Positions 7,412 to 15,794 are shown, numbered from the stretch's first letter. The stretch: DNA of 64,000 nucleotides from Pseudorhodoplanes sp. (GCA_032027085.1 JAVSMS010000001.1:1256332-1320331), one strand, 5' to 3'. The notes: generated by a model from the letters alone, not told the origin. A program made the numbers and translations.

Positions 7412-8833
7412 TCAACCGAACCGGCGCAACATGTCGATGATGCGGCGCAGTAGAGGGCTCGTCAAACCAGGCGTAAAAAAGTCAATGGCGGCGCGCTTTC
7501 CCGCCTCAGCCCGCGTCGGATAAGGTAATACCACACCAGTCATTGCGCGGATATCGAGGCCGCGATTGATCGCCAACGACCATATTGAAATGAGATCTCC
7601 AGCCTGCGCGCCGACGACGGTGGCGCCAAGTATTTTGCCGCGCTTTGTGGTCACTACTTTGACATGCCCTCGCGCATCGCGCTCGGTCTGGGCGCGATCA
7701 TTGTCATGAAATGGCCAGCGCAGAATGCGGATTGTGCCATGACGCTGTCGCGCATCCGCCTCGGTCAGTCCGACATGCGCGAGTTCCGGATCGGTGAAGG
7801 TCACCCGCGGCACAATATCGTTGTTGACGGCAATCGGCAGGCGAAACAGTGCATTCCGCACGACAAGGCCGGCGTGATAGTTGGCGACATGGGTGAATTG
7901 CGGGCCGCCCGCCGCATCGCCGATCGCATAAACCCGCATGTTGGTCGTGCGCAGTCTTTTGCTCACGAGGAGACCTGACGGATCGGTCCTGATACCGGCC
8001 TTGTCGAGACCAAGGCCGCTGAAGCTCGGTGTCCGGCCGGTCGCGATCAGAAGATGGCTGGCTTCGATGATGTCCTCGTCCGCTTCGAGCGTGATCTTCA
8101 CTCCTCTGCCGTCGATGCGGCCTGTATGCGCGATCTTCACGCCTGTTCGCAGGATGATCCCTTCGCGCCGCAACTGGTTGAGAACCGCCTGAGCGCATTC
8201 TGAATCTTCGGCCGCCAACGGCCTGGCTGCTTCCAGAACCGTCACCGCCGCGCCCAGCCTGCGAAAAGCTTGCGCGAGCTCAAGCCCAACAGGTCCCGCG
8301 CCGATGACGACGAGATGCATCGGACATTCCTTCAGGTCGAAGATCGTCTCGTTCGTCAGATACGGCGTCTTGTCGAGACCGGGAATGGAAGGAATACGGG
8401 GAACGGAACCAGTCGCGATGACGAAGCGGCGCGCTTTCACCAGCCGTTCTCCGGCAACGATGGTTTCTGCATCGACAAAGCGCGCCTCCTCCTGCAGCAC
8501 CTTGACCCCGAGACCGGTGAACCGCGCAGCCGAGTCATTGGGCGCAATCGCCGAGATCACGTCCTGAACGTGACGGTGTACCTTGTCAAAGGCGACGTCC
8601 ACCTGACTCGCATTGACGCCAAAGATCTTGCCATTTCTTGCTTCATGCGCGCGTCTTGCGGCCGCGATGAGCGCCTTGGATGGCACACATCCAACGTTCA
8701 GACAGTCGCCGCCCATTCTGCCTTTTTCGATCAACACCACGGGTACGCCGAAGGCGGCTGCCGCCGCGGCAACGGAAAGTCCGCCGGAGCCTCCGCCAAT
8801 CACGCAAATATCGGGAGTCAGGATGTCCGTCAT
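7412..8833 (-). CDS. FAD-dependent pyridine nucleotide-disulfide oxidoreductase (dihydrolipoamide/mercuric reductase family)
   Basis: A 473-residue flavoprotein with the FAD-binding GGGSGG (13-18), the redox-active disulfide motif CLNVGC (Cys44 and Cys49), an NAD(P)H Rossmann motif VIGAGPVG in the middle and a C-terminal dimerisation domain. The catalytic His-Glu motif of true dihydrolipoamide dehydrogenases (HPTxxE) reads YPTRAE, so the base is Tyr, as in mercuric reductases. The paired C-terminal cysteines of MerA are absent. Such proteins are commonly next to TVP38-family genes, as here (24 bases). Substrate unknown; cytoplasmic. Confidence 0.85.
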   Translation of the reverse strand: MTDILTPDICVIGGGSGGLSVAAAAAAFGVPVVLIEKGRMGGDCLNVGCVPSKALIAAARRAHEARNGKIFGVNASQVDVAFDKVHRHVQDVISAIAPNDSAARFTGLGVKVLQEEARFVDAETIVAGERLVKARRFVIATGSVPRIPSIPGLDKTPYLTNETIFDLKECPMHLVVIGAGPVGLELAQAFRRLGAAVTVLEAARPLAAEDSECAQAVLNQLRREGIILRTGVKIAHTGRIDGRGVKITLEADEDIIEASHLLIATGRTPSFSGLGLDKAGIRTDPSGLLVSKRLRTTNMRVYAIGDAAGGPQFTHVANYHAGLVVRNALFRLPIAVNNDIVPRVTFTDPELAHVGLTEADARQRHGTIRILRWPFHDNDRAQTERDARGHVKVVTTKRGKILGATVVGAQAGDLISIWSLAINRGLDIRAMTGVVLPYPTRAEAGKRAAIDFFTPGLTSPLLRRIIDMLRRFG

Positions 8834-8857
8834 CCGCGTCTCATCGCAACGGCTGGA

Positions 8858-9724
8858 TCATGACCGCTGCTTGCGAGCCTGCATCCGCTTCACCGCGACC
8901 GGAACCAGCGCGACAAGCCCGAGGGCAACAAGCGCGGCAACAAGTTGCGGCGTCAGGGTGGCGACGAGATCGATGTCAGTCCTGCAATCGGTCCGGCCCG
9001 CCGCTTCACAGAGTCGAAAGACCTCCGTCTGCGCCTGAACCGCATCGTCGAAACCGGCGCCGACAAAAGCGAAGGCGAATGTCGCAGGAATGATCCCGAG
9101 CAAGGTGGCCGCGAAGAAAGGCCTGAGCTTCACGCCGACAAGAGCGGGGGCCAGATTGACCAGAAAAAACGGAAAGACCGGAACCAGCCGCAGAAACAGG
9201 AGATAACTGAAGGCATCTTCACGGAACCCGGCAGCCAGACTGGTCAGGCGCGGTCCGGCGCGGCGCATCAGGAATTCTCCGAATGCGCTACGCGCGATCA
9301 GGAACAGGCAGGTGGCGCCGATGGTAGCGCCAAGGATCGCGACAACCCCTCCGATCAGGCCGCCGAACAGCACGCCGCCGGTGGTGCTGAGGATGGCACC
9401 GCAGGGAAGCGACAGAGTGACCGCCGCAACGTAAAGTGCCAGATAAGCCAGGAGCGCCAGAAACAGATGGCGATCGACCAAGGCGGACAAGGCCGTGTGG
9501 TGGCGGACAAGGGTTTCCAGCGACAGGGCGTGATGCCACCCCATCGCGTAGACAGCCGCCGCGAGGGTGAAGATGACTGCCAGCGGGACAAAACGGCGCA
9601 GGCCATAGGCGGATGGGCCCGCCGTCCCGGATGGAACGACAGCTTTCCGACCCCGCGCGCTTCTGCTGGTCGCCGCCTCTGGCAATGAACCATTCCTGTG
9701 CGAAAGTCGCAGCGATCTATACAC
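8858..9724 (-). CDS. TVP38/TMEM64 family membrane protein (DedA-like superfamily)
   Basis: A 288-residue protein with a basic N-terminal tail and about six membrane helices from residue 45 on. The SNARE-associated/VTT signature is visible as a glycine-rich run GGVLFGGLIGG followed by GATIGATCLFL, and FLRLVPVFPFF with the conserved arginine. VTT proteins include lipid scramblases and small-molecule transporters; the role of this subgroup is unknown. The open frame starts with GTG at 9724, and no better in-frame start was found. It is the first gene of a minus-strand run that continues into the FAD oxidoreductase. Confidence 0.82.
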   Translation of the reverse strand: MYRSLRLSHRNGSLPEAATSRSARGRKAVVPSGTAGPSAYGLRRFVPLAVIFTLAAAVYAMGWHHALSLETLVRHHTALSALVDRHLFLALLAYLALYVAAVTLSLPCGAILSTTGGVLFGGLIGGVVAILGATIGATCLFLIARSAFGEFLMRRAGPRLTSLAAGFREDAFSYLLFLRLVPVFPFFLVNLAPALVGVKLRPFFAATLLGIIPATFAFAFVGAGFDDAVQAQTEVFRLCEAAGRTDCRTDIDLVATLTPQLVAALVALGLVALVPVAVKRMQARKQRS

Positions 9725-9832
9725 GACCGGGCAAGCGGGCTCATGTCACTGTTTTTTGAGGCCAAAAGTGATCCCGCCCTGTGCCAAGGCGGCGTTCCGC
9801 CCCATTAACCAGGGCTAAAGGCGGCCTTTGCA

Positions 9833-9862
9833 TTGACGGAAGCGGGCCGCCTCCCTTATAAG
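9833..9862 (+). promoter_or_regulatory. Promoter of the rpmH-rnpA-yidC operon
   Basis: TTGACG (9833-9838) and TATAAG (9857-9862) are separated by 18 bases and lie about 110 bases before rpmH. The strong match suits a highly expressed ribosomal protein gene and implies an untranslated leader of roughly 100 bases. Confidence 0.65.
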
Positions 9863-9969
9863 CCGCGGGAATTTGACGTCGGCGGCCCTGCGACGCGCAG
9901 GCGAGGCCAGCCCGGCGGCGGCATCCAACAACATCCGGCATTGCGCCGCGATCAGCGGAGATCAGACCC

Positions 9970-10104
9970 GTGAAACGGACCTATCAACCGAGCAAGCTCG
10001 TGCGCAAGCGCCGTCACGGTTTCCGCGCCCGCATGGCCACCAAAGGCGGCCGTAGGGTCGTGGCAGCTCGCCGCGCGCGCGGCCGCAAGCGCCTCAGCGC
10101 CTGA
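9970..10104 (+). CDS. rpmH: 50S ribosomal protein L34
   Basis: A 44-residue, strongly basic protein starting at GTG and beginning [20 protein letters not shown]. The KRTYQPS, RRHGF and [12 protein letters not shown] landmarks of L34 are all present and the length is standard. It is a structural protein of the large ribosomal subunit. It heads the conserved bacterial gene order rpmH-rnpA-yidC, 30 bases before rnpA, under the promoter at 9833-9862. Confidence 0.98.
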   Translation: MKRTYQPSKLVRKRRHGFRARMATKGGRRVVAARRARGRKRLSA

Positions 10105-10134
10105 TAGGGCGGGCTGCATGTCGGCCCTGCTGCG

Positions 10135-10524
10135 ATGGAGCGTTTGAGGCAACGGGCGGATTTTCTGGCCGCTGCGACCGGCATCAAGGTTCCGGCGCCG
10201 GCCTTTGTTCTGCAAGCCCGCAAACGTCAGGATCAGGGCCCCATCCGCATCGGCTTCACGATATCCAAGAAAGTCGGCAATGCCGTCGAGCGCAATCGCG
10301 TCCGGCGGCGCCTGCGCGAAGCTGTCAGACTGAGTGGTGGCGGTCGCTTTCAGCCAGGGCATGATTATGTTCTGGTCGGCCGGCGGTCAGCCTTGGAGCT
10401 GCCCTTCGAGCGGATCAGGCAGGATCTGGAGCAAGCGGTCGCCCGCGCCCATTCCCCGAATTCGACAGCACGCAAGCCTGCCGTAGACAGGCGCCACAGA
10501 CCCACGACCGAGAACACGCGATGA
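10135..10524 (+). CDS. rnpA: Ribonuclease P protein component
   Basis: A 129-residue basic protein, the protein cofactor of RNase P that processes tRNA 5' ends. The family signature is seen as IGFTISKKVGNAVERNRVRRRLREAVR (about residues 39-65), the RNR motif contacting the RNA subunit. The start MERLRQRADFLAA is typical of alphaproteobacterial RnpA. Its last four bases overlap the yidC start (ATGA), so no yidD gene intervenes. The RNA subunit gene is not in this window. Confidence 0.96.
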   Translation: MERLRQRADFLAAATGIKVPAPAFVLQARKRQDQGPIRIGFTISKKVGNAVERNRVRRRLREAVRLSGGGRFQPGHDYVLVGRRSALELPFERIRQDLEQAVARAHSPNSTARKPAVDRRHRPTTENTR

Positions 10525-12353
10525 ACGACCAGAAGAACATGTTTATTGCCATCGGGCTGTCCGCCCTGGTCCTGATCGTGTGGCAATATTTTGTCGGCAT
10601 GCCGCAGATGGAGAAGCAGCGGCAGGAAGCGCAGCTCAAGCCGCAGCAAACCCAGCAGCAGACGACGCAGACGCCAGGCGCACCCGGTGCGCCGGCGCAA
10701 CCCGGCGGCACACCGCAGGTTCAGGTGCCGGGTCAGCCGTCGGCCATTCCCGGTCAGGCCGCAACCCGCGAAGCCGTGCTGGCAGCATCTCCCCGCGTCG
10801 CCATTGAGACCGCCGACCTCAGAGGCTCGATCTCGCTGAAAGGCGCTCGCCTCGACGATATCGCGTTGATCAAGTTCCGCGAGACCGTTGACCCGAAATC
10901 GCCGCCGATCGTGCTGCTGGCGCCGTCGGGCTCGCCCCATCCCTTCTATTCCGAGTTCGGCTGGGTCGCCGGCAGCGGCGCCAAGGTGAAATTGCCGAAC
11001 GCCGACACAGTCTGGACCCAACAGGGCGCAGGCCCGCTCACGGTCAGCAAGCCGGTCACCCTGACTTACGACAACGGCGAAGGTCTCGAATTCCGCCGCG
11101 TCATTTCCGTGGACGACAAATATCTGTTCACCATCGAGGACGGTGTCACCAACAAGACCGATGCGCCGATTTCCCTATTTCCCTATGCGCTGATCTCGCG
11201 CCACGGCACGCCGAAGACGCTCGGCTACTACATTCTCCATGAAGGCCTGATCGGCGTGATGGGCGAACAGGGCCTAAAGGAGGTCACCTATTCCGACATC
11301 GAAAAGGCGAAGGAACAGACCTTCAAGGTCACCAATGCCTGGTTCGGAATTACCGACAAATACTGGGCGGCGACACTGCTGCCGGAAACGACGGCCAGCC
11401 TGCAGGCGCGCTTCTCGTCGGGGCAGATCGGCTCGCTGCGCACATATCAAACCGACTATCTGCTGGACCAGGTCACCGTTGCGCCTGGCGGCACTGGCAC
11501 CGCGAAAGGCCGCCTCTTCGCCGGCGCCAAGGAAGTGAATGTGGTCGACGGCTATGACAGAGCGCTCAATCTCAACCGCTTTGAATTGCTCATCGACTGG
11601 GGCTGGTTCTACTTCATCACCAAGCCGCTGTTCTCGGTGATCGATTGGCTGTTCCGCTGGCTCGGCAATTTCGGTCTCGCCATCCTGGCCGTGACCGTGA
11701 TCATCAAGGCCGTCTTTTTCCCGCTCGCCAACAAGTCCTACGCCTCGATGGCGAAGATGAAGGCGGTGCAACCGGAAATGATGCAGATCCGCGAGCGCTA
11801 TGGCGACGACAAGGTCAAGCAGCAGCAGGCACTGATGGAGCTGTACAAGAAGGAGAAGATCAATCCGCTCGCCGGCTGTCTTCCCATTGTGGTGCAGATC
11901 CCGGTCTTCTTCGCCCTCTACAAGGTGCTCTTCGTCACCATCGAGATGCGGCACGCGCCCTTCTTCGGCTGGATTCAGGATCTCGCAGCGCCCGACCCGA
12001 CCACGATCTTCAATCTGTTCGGCTTGATCCCGTGGAATCCCGCCGTCGTCCCCGTGCTTGGACCTTTCCTGATGCTCGGCATCTGGCCCATCATCATGGG
12101 CATCACGATGTGGTTCCAGATGAAGCTCAACCCGTCGCCTCCGGACCCGACGCAGAAGATGATCTTCGACTGGATGCCGCTGATCTTCACCTTCATGCTG
12201 GCGAGCTTCCCGGCCGGTCTTGTCATTTACTGGGCCTGGAACAACACGCTCTCGGTCGCGCAGCAATCGATCATCATGCACAAGCATGGCGCCAAGATCG
12301 AATTGTGGGACAACATCAAAGAGCTGTTCGGAAAGAAAAAGCCCCAGAGTTAG
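10521..12353 (+). CDS. yidC: Membrane protein insertase YidC
   Basis: A 610-residue YidC/Oxa1-family insertase of Gram-negative type. It has an N-terminal membrane helix (about 7-25), a Gln/Pro-rich linker, a periplasmic beta-sandwich domain (to about residue 350) and the conserved C-terminal five-helix core with NPLAGCLPIVVQIPVFFALY and the final FPAGLVIYWAWNN stretch. It inserts and folds inner-membrane proteins alone or with SecYEG. The ATGA overlap with rnpA shows translational coupling. A GNRA-looped hairpin follows the stop codon. Confidence 0.97.
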   Translation: MNDQKNMFIAIGLSALVLIVWQYFVGMPQMEKQRQEAQLKPQQTQQQTTQTPGAPGAPAQPGGTPQVQVPGQPSAIPGQAATREAVLAASPRVAIETADLRGSISLKGARLDDIALIKFRETVDPKSPPIVLLAPSGSPHPFYSEFGWVAGSGAKVKLPNADTVWTQQGAGPLTVSKPVTLTYDNGEGLEFRRVISVDDKYLFTIEDGVTNKTDAPISLFPYALISRHGTPKTLGYYILHEGLIGVMGEQGLKEVTYSDIEKAKEQTFKVTNAWFGITDKYWAATLLPETTASLQARFSSGQIGSLRTYQTDYLLDQVTVAPGGTGTAKGRLFAGAKEVNVVDGYDRALNLNRFELLIDWGWFYFITKPLFSVIDWLFRWLGNFGLAILAVTVIIKAVFFPLANKSYASMAKMKAVQPEMMQIRERYGDDKVKQQQALMELYKKEKINPLAGCLPIVVQIPVFFALYKVLFVTIEMRHAPFFGWIQDLAAPDPTTIFNLFGLIPWNPAVVPVLGPFLMLGIWPIIMGITMWFQMKLNPSPPDPTQKMIFDWMPLIFTFMLASFPAGLVIYWAWNNTLSVAQQSIIMHKHGAKIELWDNIKELFGKKKPQS

Positions 12354-12363
12354 AATGTTGCTG

Positions 12364-12393
12364 AAATCGCCCGCGCAAGCGGGCGATTTCATT
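12364..12393 (+). terminator. Hairpin downstream of yidC, also a REP-type singlet
   Basis: An 11-base perfect stem (AAATCGCCCGC/GCGGGCGATTT) closed by a GCAA tetraloop begins 11 bases after the yidC stop codon and runs into TTTCATTT. The stem core is the same sequence as the left arm of the bipartite repeats elsewhere in the window (for example 20035), so a repeat unit appears to serve as transcript end or 3' stabiliser. Confidence 0.6.
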
Positions 12394-12429
12394 TGCAGCG
12401 CCTGTTGTGCCATACACGCTGGCCCGCCG

Positions 12430-13104
12430 ATGATGACGGCTGCCCCGGCCCCGATCCCGATGGAAAAACAGTTCACTCACGGAGAAATGGAGGCCGGCCG
12501 CGCACTGTTCGGGGCTGACTGGCAATTCGCCTGGGCGGCGAGTTCGCTGGAAACGCTGCCGAAGATGCAAGGCGTGGAGATCGCCTTTGCGGGGCGTTCC
12601 AATGTCGGCAAGTCGAGCCTGATCAACGCCCTGACGAACCGCAAGACGCTGGCGCGTACCTCGCATACCCCCGGCCGCACGCAGGAAATCATCTTCTTCG
12701 AGGGCAACTCCGACCTGCGCATCGCGGACATGCCAGGCTATGGCTATGCCGAGGCGCCGAAGGCGAAGGTGAAAGCCTGGACCGAATTGATCCATGCCTA
12801 TCTGCGCGGTCGCGCCAATCTCGCGCGTGTCTATGTGCTGATCGATTCCCGGCATGGGCTGAAGAGCGCCGATATCGAAATGCTCGATCTGCTCGGTCAA
12901 GCCGCGGTCAGCCATCAGATCGTGCTGACCAAATGCGATCAACCGAAGGCCTCCGAGCTGGAAGAACGCATCGCCGAGATCGAGGCGGCGACCAAGAAAC
13001 GCGCGGCTTTGTTTCCCGGCATTCTCACCACATCCTCGCGCGAAGGAGCCGGCATTCCCGAACTGCGCGCGGCCATCGCGCGGCTGATCAAGGAGCGAGG
13101 ATAA
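12430..13104 (+). CDS. engB: Ribosome biogenesis GTP-binding protein EngB/YsxC
   Basis: A 224-residue small GTPase of the YihA/YsxC/EngB family, needed for assembly of the large ribosomal subunit. The motifs appear in order: P-loop GRSNVGKS (55-62), TPGRTQ, DMPG, TKCD and TSS. No convincing ribosome-binding site distinguishes the ATG at 12430 from those at 12433 or 12460, so the first ten residues are uncertain. Its stop is immediately followed by the DUF423 start codon, so the two are coupled. Confidence 0.93.
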   Translation: MMTAAPAPIPMEKQFTHGEMEAGRALFGADWQFAWAASSLETLPKMQGVEIAFAGRSNVGKSSLINALTNRKTLARTSHTPGRTQEIIFFEGNSDLRIADMPGYGYAEAPKAKVKAWTELIHAYLRGRANLARVYVLIDSRHGLKSADIEMLDLLGQAAVSHQIVLTKCDQPKASELEERIAEIEAATKKRAALFPGILTTSSREGAGIPELRAAIARLIKERG

Positions 13105-13470
13105 ATGTCTTTGCAGATACTCATCGCGCTCGCCAGCCTGATGGGCGCTGCCGGCATCGCGCTCGCTGCCGCGGGCGCCCACGCCAAACCTGGCACCGGG
13201 CTCGACAGCGCCAGCCAGATGCTGCTGGTTCATTCCCCCGCCATTATCGCCGCCTGCGCCGCCATCGCGCAGGGGCTGCTGTCGCGGCCGCTTGCCCTCG
13301 CCGCGCTCATTGCCATGATCTGCGGCGCGGCTCTTTTTGCCGGCGACCTCATCATGCGCGCCTATCTTGGCCACCGCCTGTTTCCGATGGCAGCGCCGAC
13401 CGGCGGTGCCATCCTCATCGGCGCATGGATTCTGCTGGCGATTTCCGCGTTCGCCGCCCTGAAGTCCTGA
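13105..13470 (+). CDS. DUF423 family small membrane protein
   Basis: A 121-residue protein with four hydrophobic segments. It matches the DUF423 pattern: an N-terminal helix with Gly/Ala-rich AAGIALAAAGAHA, the central LLVHSPAIIAAC and the FPMAAPTGGAILIGAW stretch. The biochemical role of the family is unknown; an inner-membrane position is expected. The ATG directly abuts the engB stop codon (TAAATG), and argB starts 69 bases later on the same strand. Confidence 0.82.
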   Translation: MSLQILIALASLMGAAGIALAAAGAHAKPGTGLDSASQMLLVHSPAIIAACAAIAQGLLSRPLALAALIAMICGAALFAGDLIMRAYLGHRLFPMAAPTGGAILIGAWILLAISAFAALKS

Positions 13471-13539
13471 ACGCCTGCCCCTTCCGCATCCGGAACCATC
13501 CCGCTAAAAGGTCCGCCGAACCGGCAAGGACTCCCCAGC

Positions 13540-14385
13540 ATGACCACCAGCCCGCAAGAACAGGCCCGCATCCTCTCCGAAGCGCTGCCGCATATGCAGC
13601 GCTATGACGAGGAGACCGTGGTGATCAAATATGGCGGGCACGCCATGGGCGAGGAGGATACCGCGAGGATGTTCGCGCGCGACATCGTTCTGCTCGAGCA
13701 GACCGCGATCAACCCCGTGGTGGTGCATGGCGGCGGTCCGCAGATTGCCTCCATGCTGAAGCGGCTCGGCATCGAATCGAAATTTTCGGGCGGCCTGCGC
13801 GTCACTGACGAGGCCACCATCGAGGTGGTCGAGATGGTGCTGGCCGGTTCGATCAACAAGCAGATCGTCAGTCATATCAACCAGGCGGGCGGCAAGGCGG
13901 TGGGCATGTCCGGCAAGGACGGCAACATGGTGATCGCCAAGAAAATCGGTGCCGATCTCGGCTTTGTCGGCGAGCCAGATAAGATCGACGTCACCGTGCT
14001 CAACCAGATCCTCGGACGCGAGCTCATTCCGGTGTTGGCGCCGACCGCGTCGGGCCCGAACGGCGAGACCTTCAACGTCAACGCTGACACCTTCGCCGGT
14101 TACATTGCCGGCGCGCTCAAAGCGAAGCGCCTGCTTCTTCTTACCGACGTGCCCGGGGTGCTCGACAAGTCGAAGAAGCTGATCGAGGACATGTCGGTCA
14201 ACGACGTGCGCAAGCTGATCGCCGATGGCACGATCTCAGGCGGGATGATCCCGAAAGTGGAAACCTGCATCACCGCGCTGGAACAGGGCGTCGAAGGCGT
14301 GGTCATTCTCGACGGCAAGGTGCCGCATGCGGTGCTGCTCGAATTGTTCACGGACCACGGCGCGGGAACGTTGATCCACAAGTAG
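13540..14385 (+). CDS. argB: Acetylglutamate kinase
   Basis: A 281-residue amino-acid-kinase-fold enzyme that phosphorylates N-acetyl-L-glutamate with ATP, the second step of arginine synthesis. Visible are Lys30 with YGGHAMG (31-37), the substrate loop GGGPQI (64-69), the NVNAD segment and the C-terminal GGMIPKVE motif. The N-terminal extension before the kinase core is the helix used for hexamer formation in arginine-inhibited enzymes, so feedback control by arginine is likely. A GCCCC-TCCTC-GGGGC hairpin lies just after the stop, without a T run. Confidence 0.96.
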   Translation: MTTSPQEQARILSEALPHMQRYDEETVVIKYGGHAMGEEDTARMFARDIVLLEQTAINPVVVHGGGPQIASMLKRLGIESKFSGGLRVTDEATIEVVEMVLAGSINKQIVSHINQAGGKAVGMSGKDGNMVIAKKIGADLGFVGEPDKIDVTVLNQILGRELIPVLAPTASGPNGETFNVNADTFAGYIAGALKAKRLLLLTDVPGVLDKSKKLIEDMSVNDVRKLIADGTISGGMIPKVETCITALEQGVEGVVILDGKVPHAVLLELFTDHGAGTLIHK

Positions 14386-14623
14386 GTTCGCCCCTCCTCG
14401 GGGCTTGAGAGCGGGCGGGGGCCAACGGGTCCCGCAGGCGAGCTCCATAACGGGCCGAGCGAGCGGCCCGCTGCACCCTGTCAGCGGCGGTGAGGCGAAG
14501 CGGCCTCCCCCTCTTGAAACGCCAAAATCTTTTGCCAAATTTTTTTGCCGCCGGGCGGTGTGCGGTGCCCGGCGCGGACCGGCAGGGTGCCGGTTCGCAT
14601 CTGCGAAGAAAGGAGGACAATCC
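14386..14623. other. Intergenic region between argB and the DUF-less gene at 14624
   Basis: Apart from the GC hairpin just after argB this stretch has no gene. Around 14510-14555 there is an A+T-rich patch with a run of seven T (14539-14546), unusual for its surroundings. It could belong to a termination region for argB or a promoter region for the next gene, but no clear -10/-35 pair is visible. Confidence 0.4.
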
Positions 14624-15019
14624 ATGAACCGCGGCCATGACGAGCGTAAGGGCCGTAATCGCGACGCCGCATTCGACCTTGATGTCTTGTTGCACCCCGC
14701 CAGGGCCTATTCGCAGCCCGACGATGTGGTCCGCGATCCGGACCTCACCCTTTATGAAAAGCGCGCCATTCTGTCGTCCTGGGCGCCCGACGCCTGCGCC
14801 GTCGAAGCCGCGCCTGGCCTGCGCGAAATTCCCGGCAATGGCGGGGTCGTTTCCTTTGACGAGGTGATGGACGCGTTGCCCTCTCTCGACGACGAATTCC
14901 ATTCGCGCACGCGCGGCGTTGTGCGTCCGAAGCGGCGGCCGATTACCGAACGTCTGGCGGCACGCTGGCGCAGCCGTTCCGGCGACGGCGGCCTCGGATC
15001 GCCGCAGCCGGCGCGTTGA
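14624..15019 (+). CDS. Conserved-looking hypothetical protein, 131 aa
   Basis: A 131-residue soluble, charged protein with no recognised domain. It begins MNRGHDERKGRNRDAAFDLD, has a compact middle (HPARAYSQPDDVVRDPDLTL, then YEKRAILSSWAPDACAVE) and ends in an Arg-rich tail. A near-consensus ribosome-binding site, AAAGGAGG, sits seven bases before the ATG and fixes the start. The YEKRAILSSWASDACAV-type motif is common in small rhizobial proteins annotated only as hypothetical. A 33-residue membrane peptide gene follows 12 bases later and probably shares the transcript. Confidence 0.75.
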   Translation: MNRGHDERKGRNRDAAFDLDVLLHPARAYSQPDDVVRDPDLTLYEKRAILSSWAPDACAVEAAPGLREIPGNGGVVSFDEVMDALPSLDDEFHSRTRGVVRPKRRPITERLAARWRSRSGDGGLGSPQPAR

Positions 15020-15031
15020 CGAGAGGCAGCC

Positions 15032-15133
15032 ATGGAGCCAAAAATTCTAGCGATGATCCTGCTTGTCGGCGCGATCGAAGCAATGGCTTTTATTGCTGCG
15101 ATAAAGGGCCGGCGCGAGCATGCTGATACATAA
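15032..15133 (+). CDS. Small single-helix membrane peptide, 33 aa
   Basis: A short frame starting with ATG at 15032, preceded by GAGAGG, and ending with TAA at 15133. It encodes MEPKILAMILLVGAIEAMAF and then IAAIKGRREHADT. One hydrophobic helix (residues 5-25) is followed by a basic cytoplasmic-type tail, a common layout for small regulatory membrane proteins. It lies 12 bases after the 131-residue gene. No homolog is recognised; support comes from the ribosome-binding site, spacing and amphipathic pattern. Confidence 0.55.
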   Translation: MEPKILAMILLVGAIEAMAFIAAIKGRREHADT

Positions 15134-15144
15134 GTGAGCTTTTT

Positions 15145-15261
15145 CCTCTCCCGTTTACGGAGAGGATGGCAAGCACCCGTAGGGGGTAAGCCGGGTGAGG
15201 CGCATTGCACGACCCCTCACCCGGCTTAGATCACCGATGTCTCGCTGCGCAGCGGGAGAGG
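15145..15261. repeat. Long imperfect palindrome (intergenic repeat, CTCTCCCG family)
   Basis: The element starts with CCTCTCCCGTTTACGG and ends with the inverted CGCAGCGGGAGAGG. Inside it, AAGCCGGGTGAGG and CCTCACCCGGCTTAG form a second long inverted pair around a short loop. Elements with this wording are scattered in many Hyphomicrobiales genomes (recalled, not checked). It lies after the small-peptide gene and may end transcription in both directions. Confidence 0.65.
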
Positions 15262-15347
15262 TGAATCACTACCGATTCATTTTTCAAACAGCCAACGCTC
15301 CGCCGCCCGTATTGTTTGAGGCGCCGGGATCGCCTTATTCCCTTTGT

Positions 15348-15788
15348 CCCTCTCTCAATGAAAGAGGGGGATGGTGCGCCGAGTGACGCAACCAAGTCCG
15401 TGTAAAGACGACCTCCTCTCGAAGGCCGCCGCGTCTCTCGACGCACCATCGCGGCGTCTTCACTGCAACGCCGGGCCGCGCTTTGTCCGGAGCCGCACTG
15501 TGCGGACGGATCAGCCAGCTCCTGGCAGAGGCCCATCAGTGGCCTCGGGCGGAGCCCCGACGTGGCCCGAGTGCCGGTTTGCGAGACCGGCCCGCGGGCG
15601 CCGCACCGGCCGAGGCCCGGAATTACCGGGCGCCGTCCAGGAAGGCCGCGCGGCGCATCTCCGCCGCGCTCCGTCCTTCGTCCCGCCTGCACGACGCCTC
15701 GCGACAAGCGCCCCAAGCGAAGCCGGAATCCGGCTTCGCCCTCTCAAGCTGCCGAACTCGCAAACATGCGAGTTCGGATGGACGAGGT
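15348..15788 (-). ncRNA. Candidate structured non-coding RNA, about 440 nt
   Basis: On the minus strand a TTGACA-17-TATAAG promoter (15795-15823) reads into a stretch packed with perfect hairpins and lacking a credible gene. In transcript order these include an 11-base stem with a 4-base loop (15752-15777), a 10-base stem with a 3-base loop (15717-15739), an 8-base stem with a 6-base loop (15648-15669), a 6-base stem (15615-15631) and a long-range pairing of 15370-15378 with 15442-15450. A final 9-base stem lies at 15348-15368. No T run follows the last stem, so the 3' end is approximate. It lacks the landmarks of RNase P RNA, tmRNA and SRP RNA. Identity unknown. Confidence 0.6.
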
Positions 15789-15794
15789 GATGTG

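Noticed and set aside
11274-12476. 400-codon minus-strand frame opposite yidC
   Set aside because: Rich in His, Asp, Arg and Gly with no recognisable domain. It is the antisense shadow of the conserved YidC C-terminal core.
15231-15716. 161-codon open frame on the minus strand across the hairpin-rich element
   Set aside because: Its product is arginine/glycine-rich with no family pattern, no ribosome-binding site and frame overlap with perfect hairpins. GC-rich structured DNA readily gives such frames, so a non-coding RNA explains the region better.
15348-15788. RNase P RNA, tmRNA, 6S or SRP RNA identity for the structured element
   Set aside because: The conserved GGAAAGTCCGGGCT and ACAGAA blocks of RNase P, the TTCGACGA of tmRNA and the SRP apical loop were not found on either strand. 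6S RNA has a different single long hairpin form.
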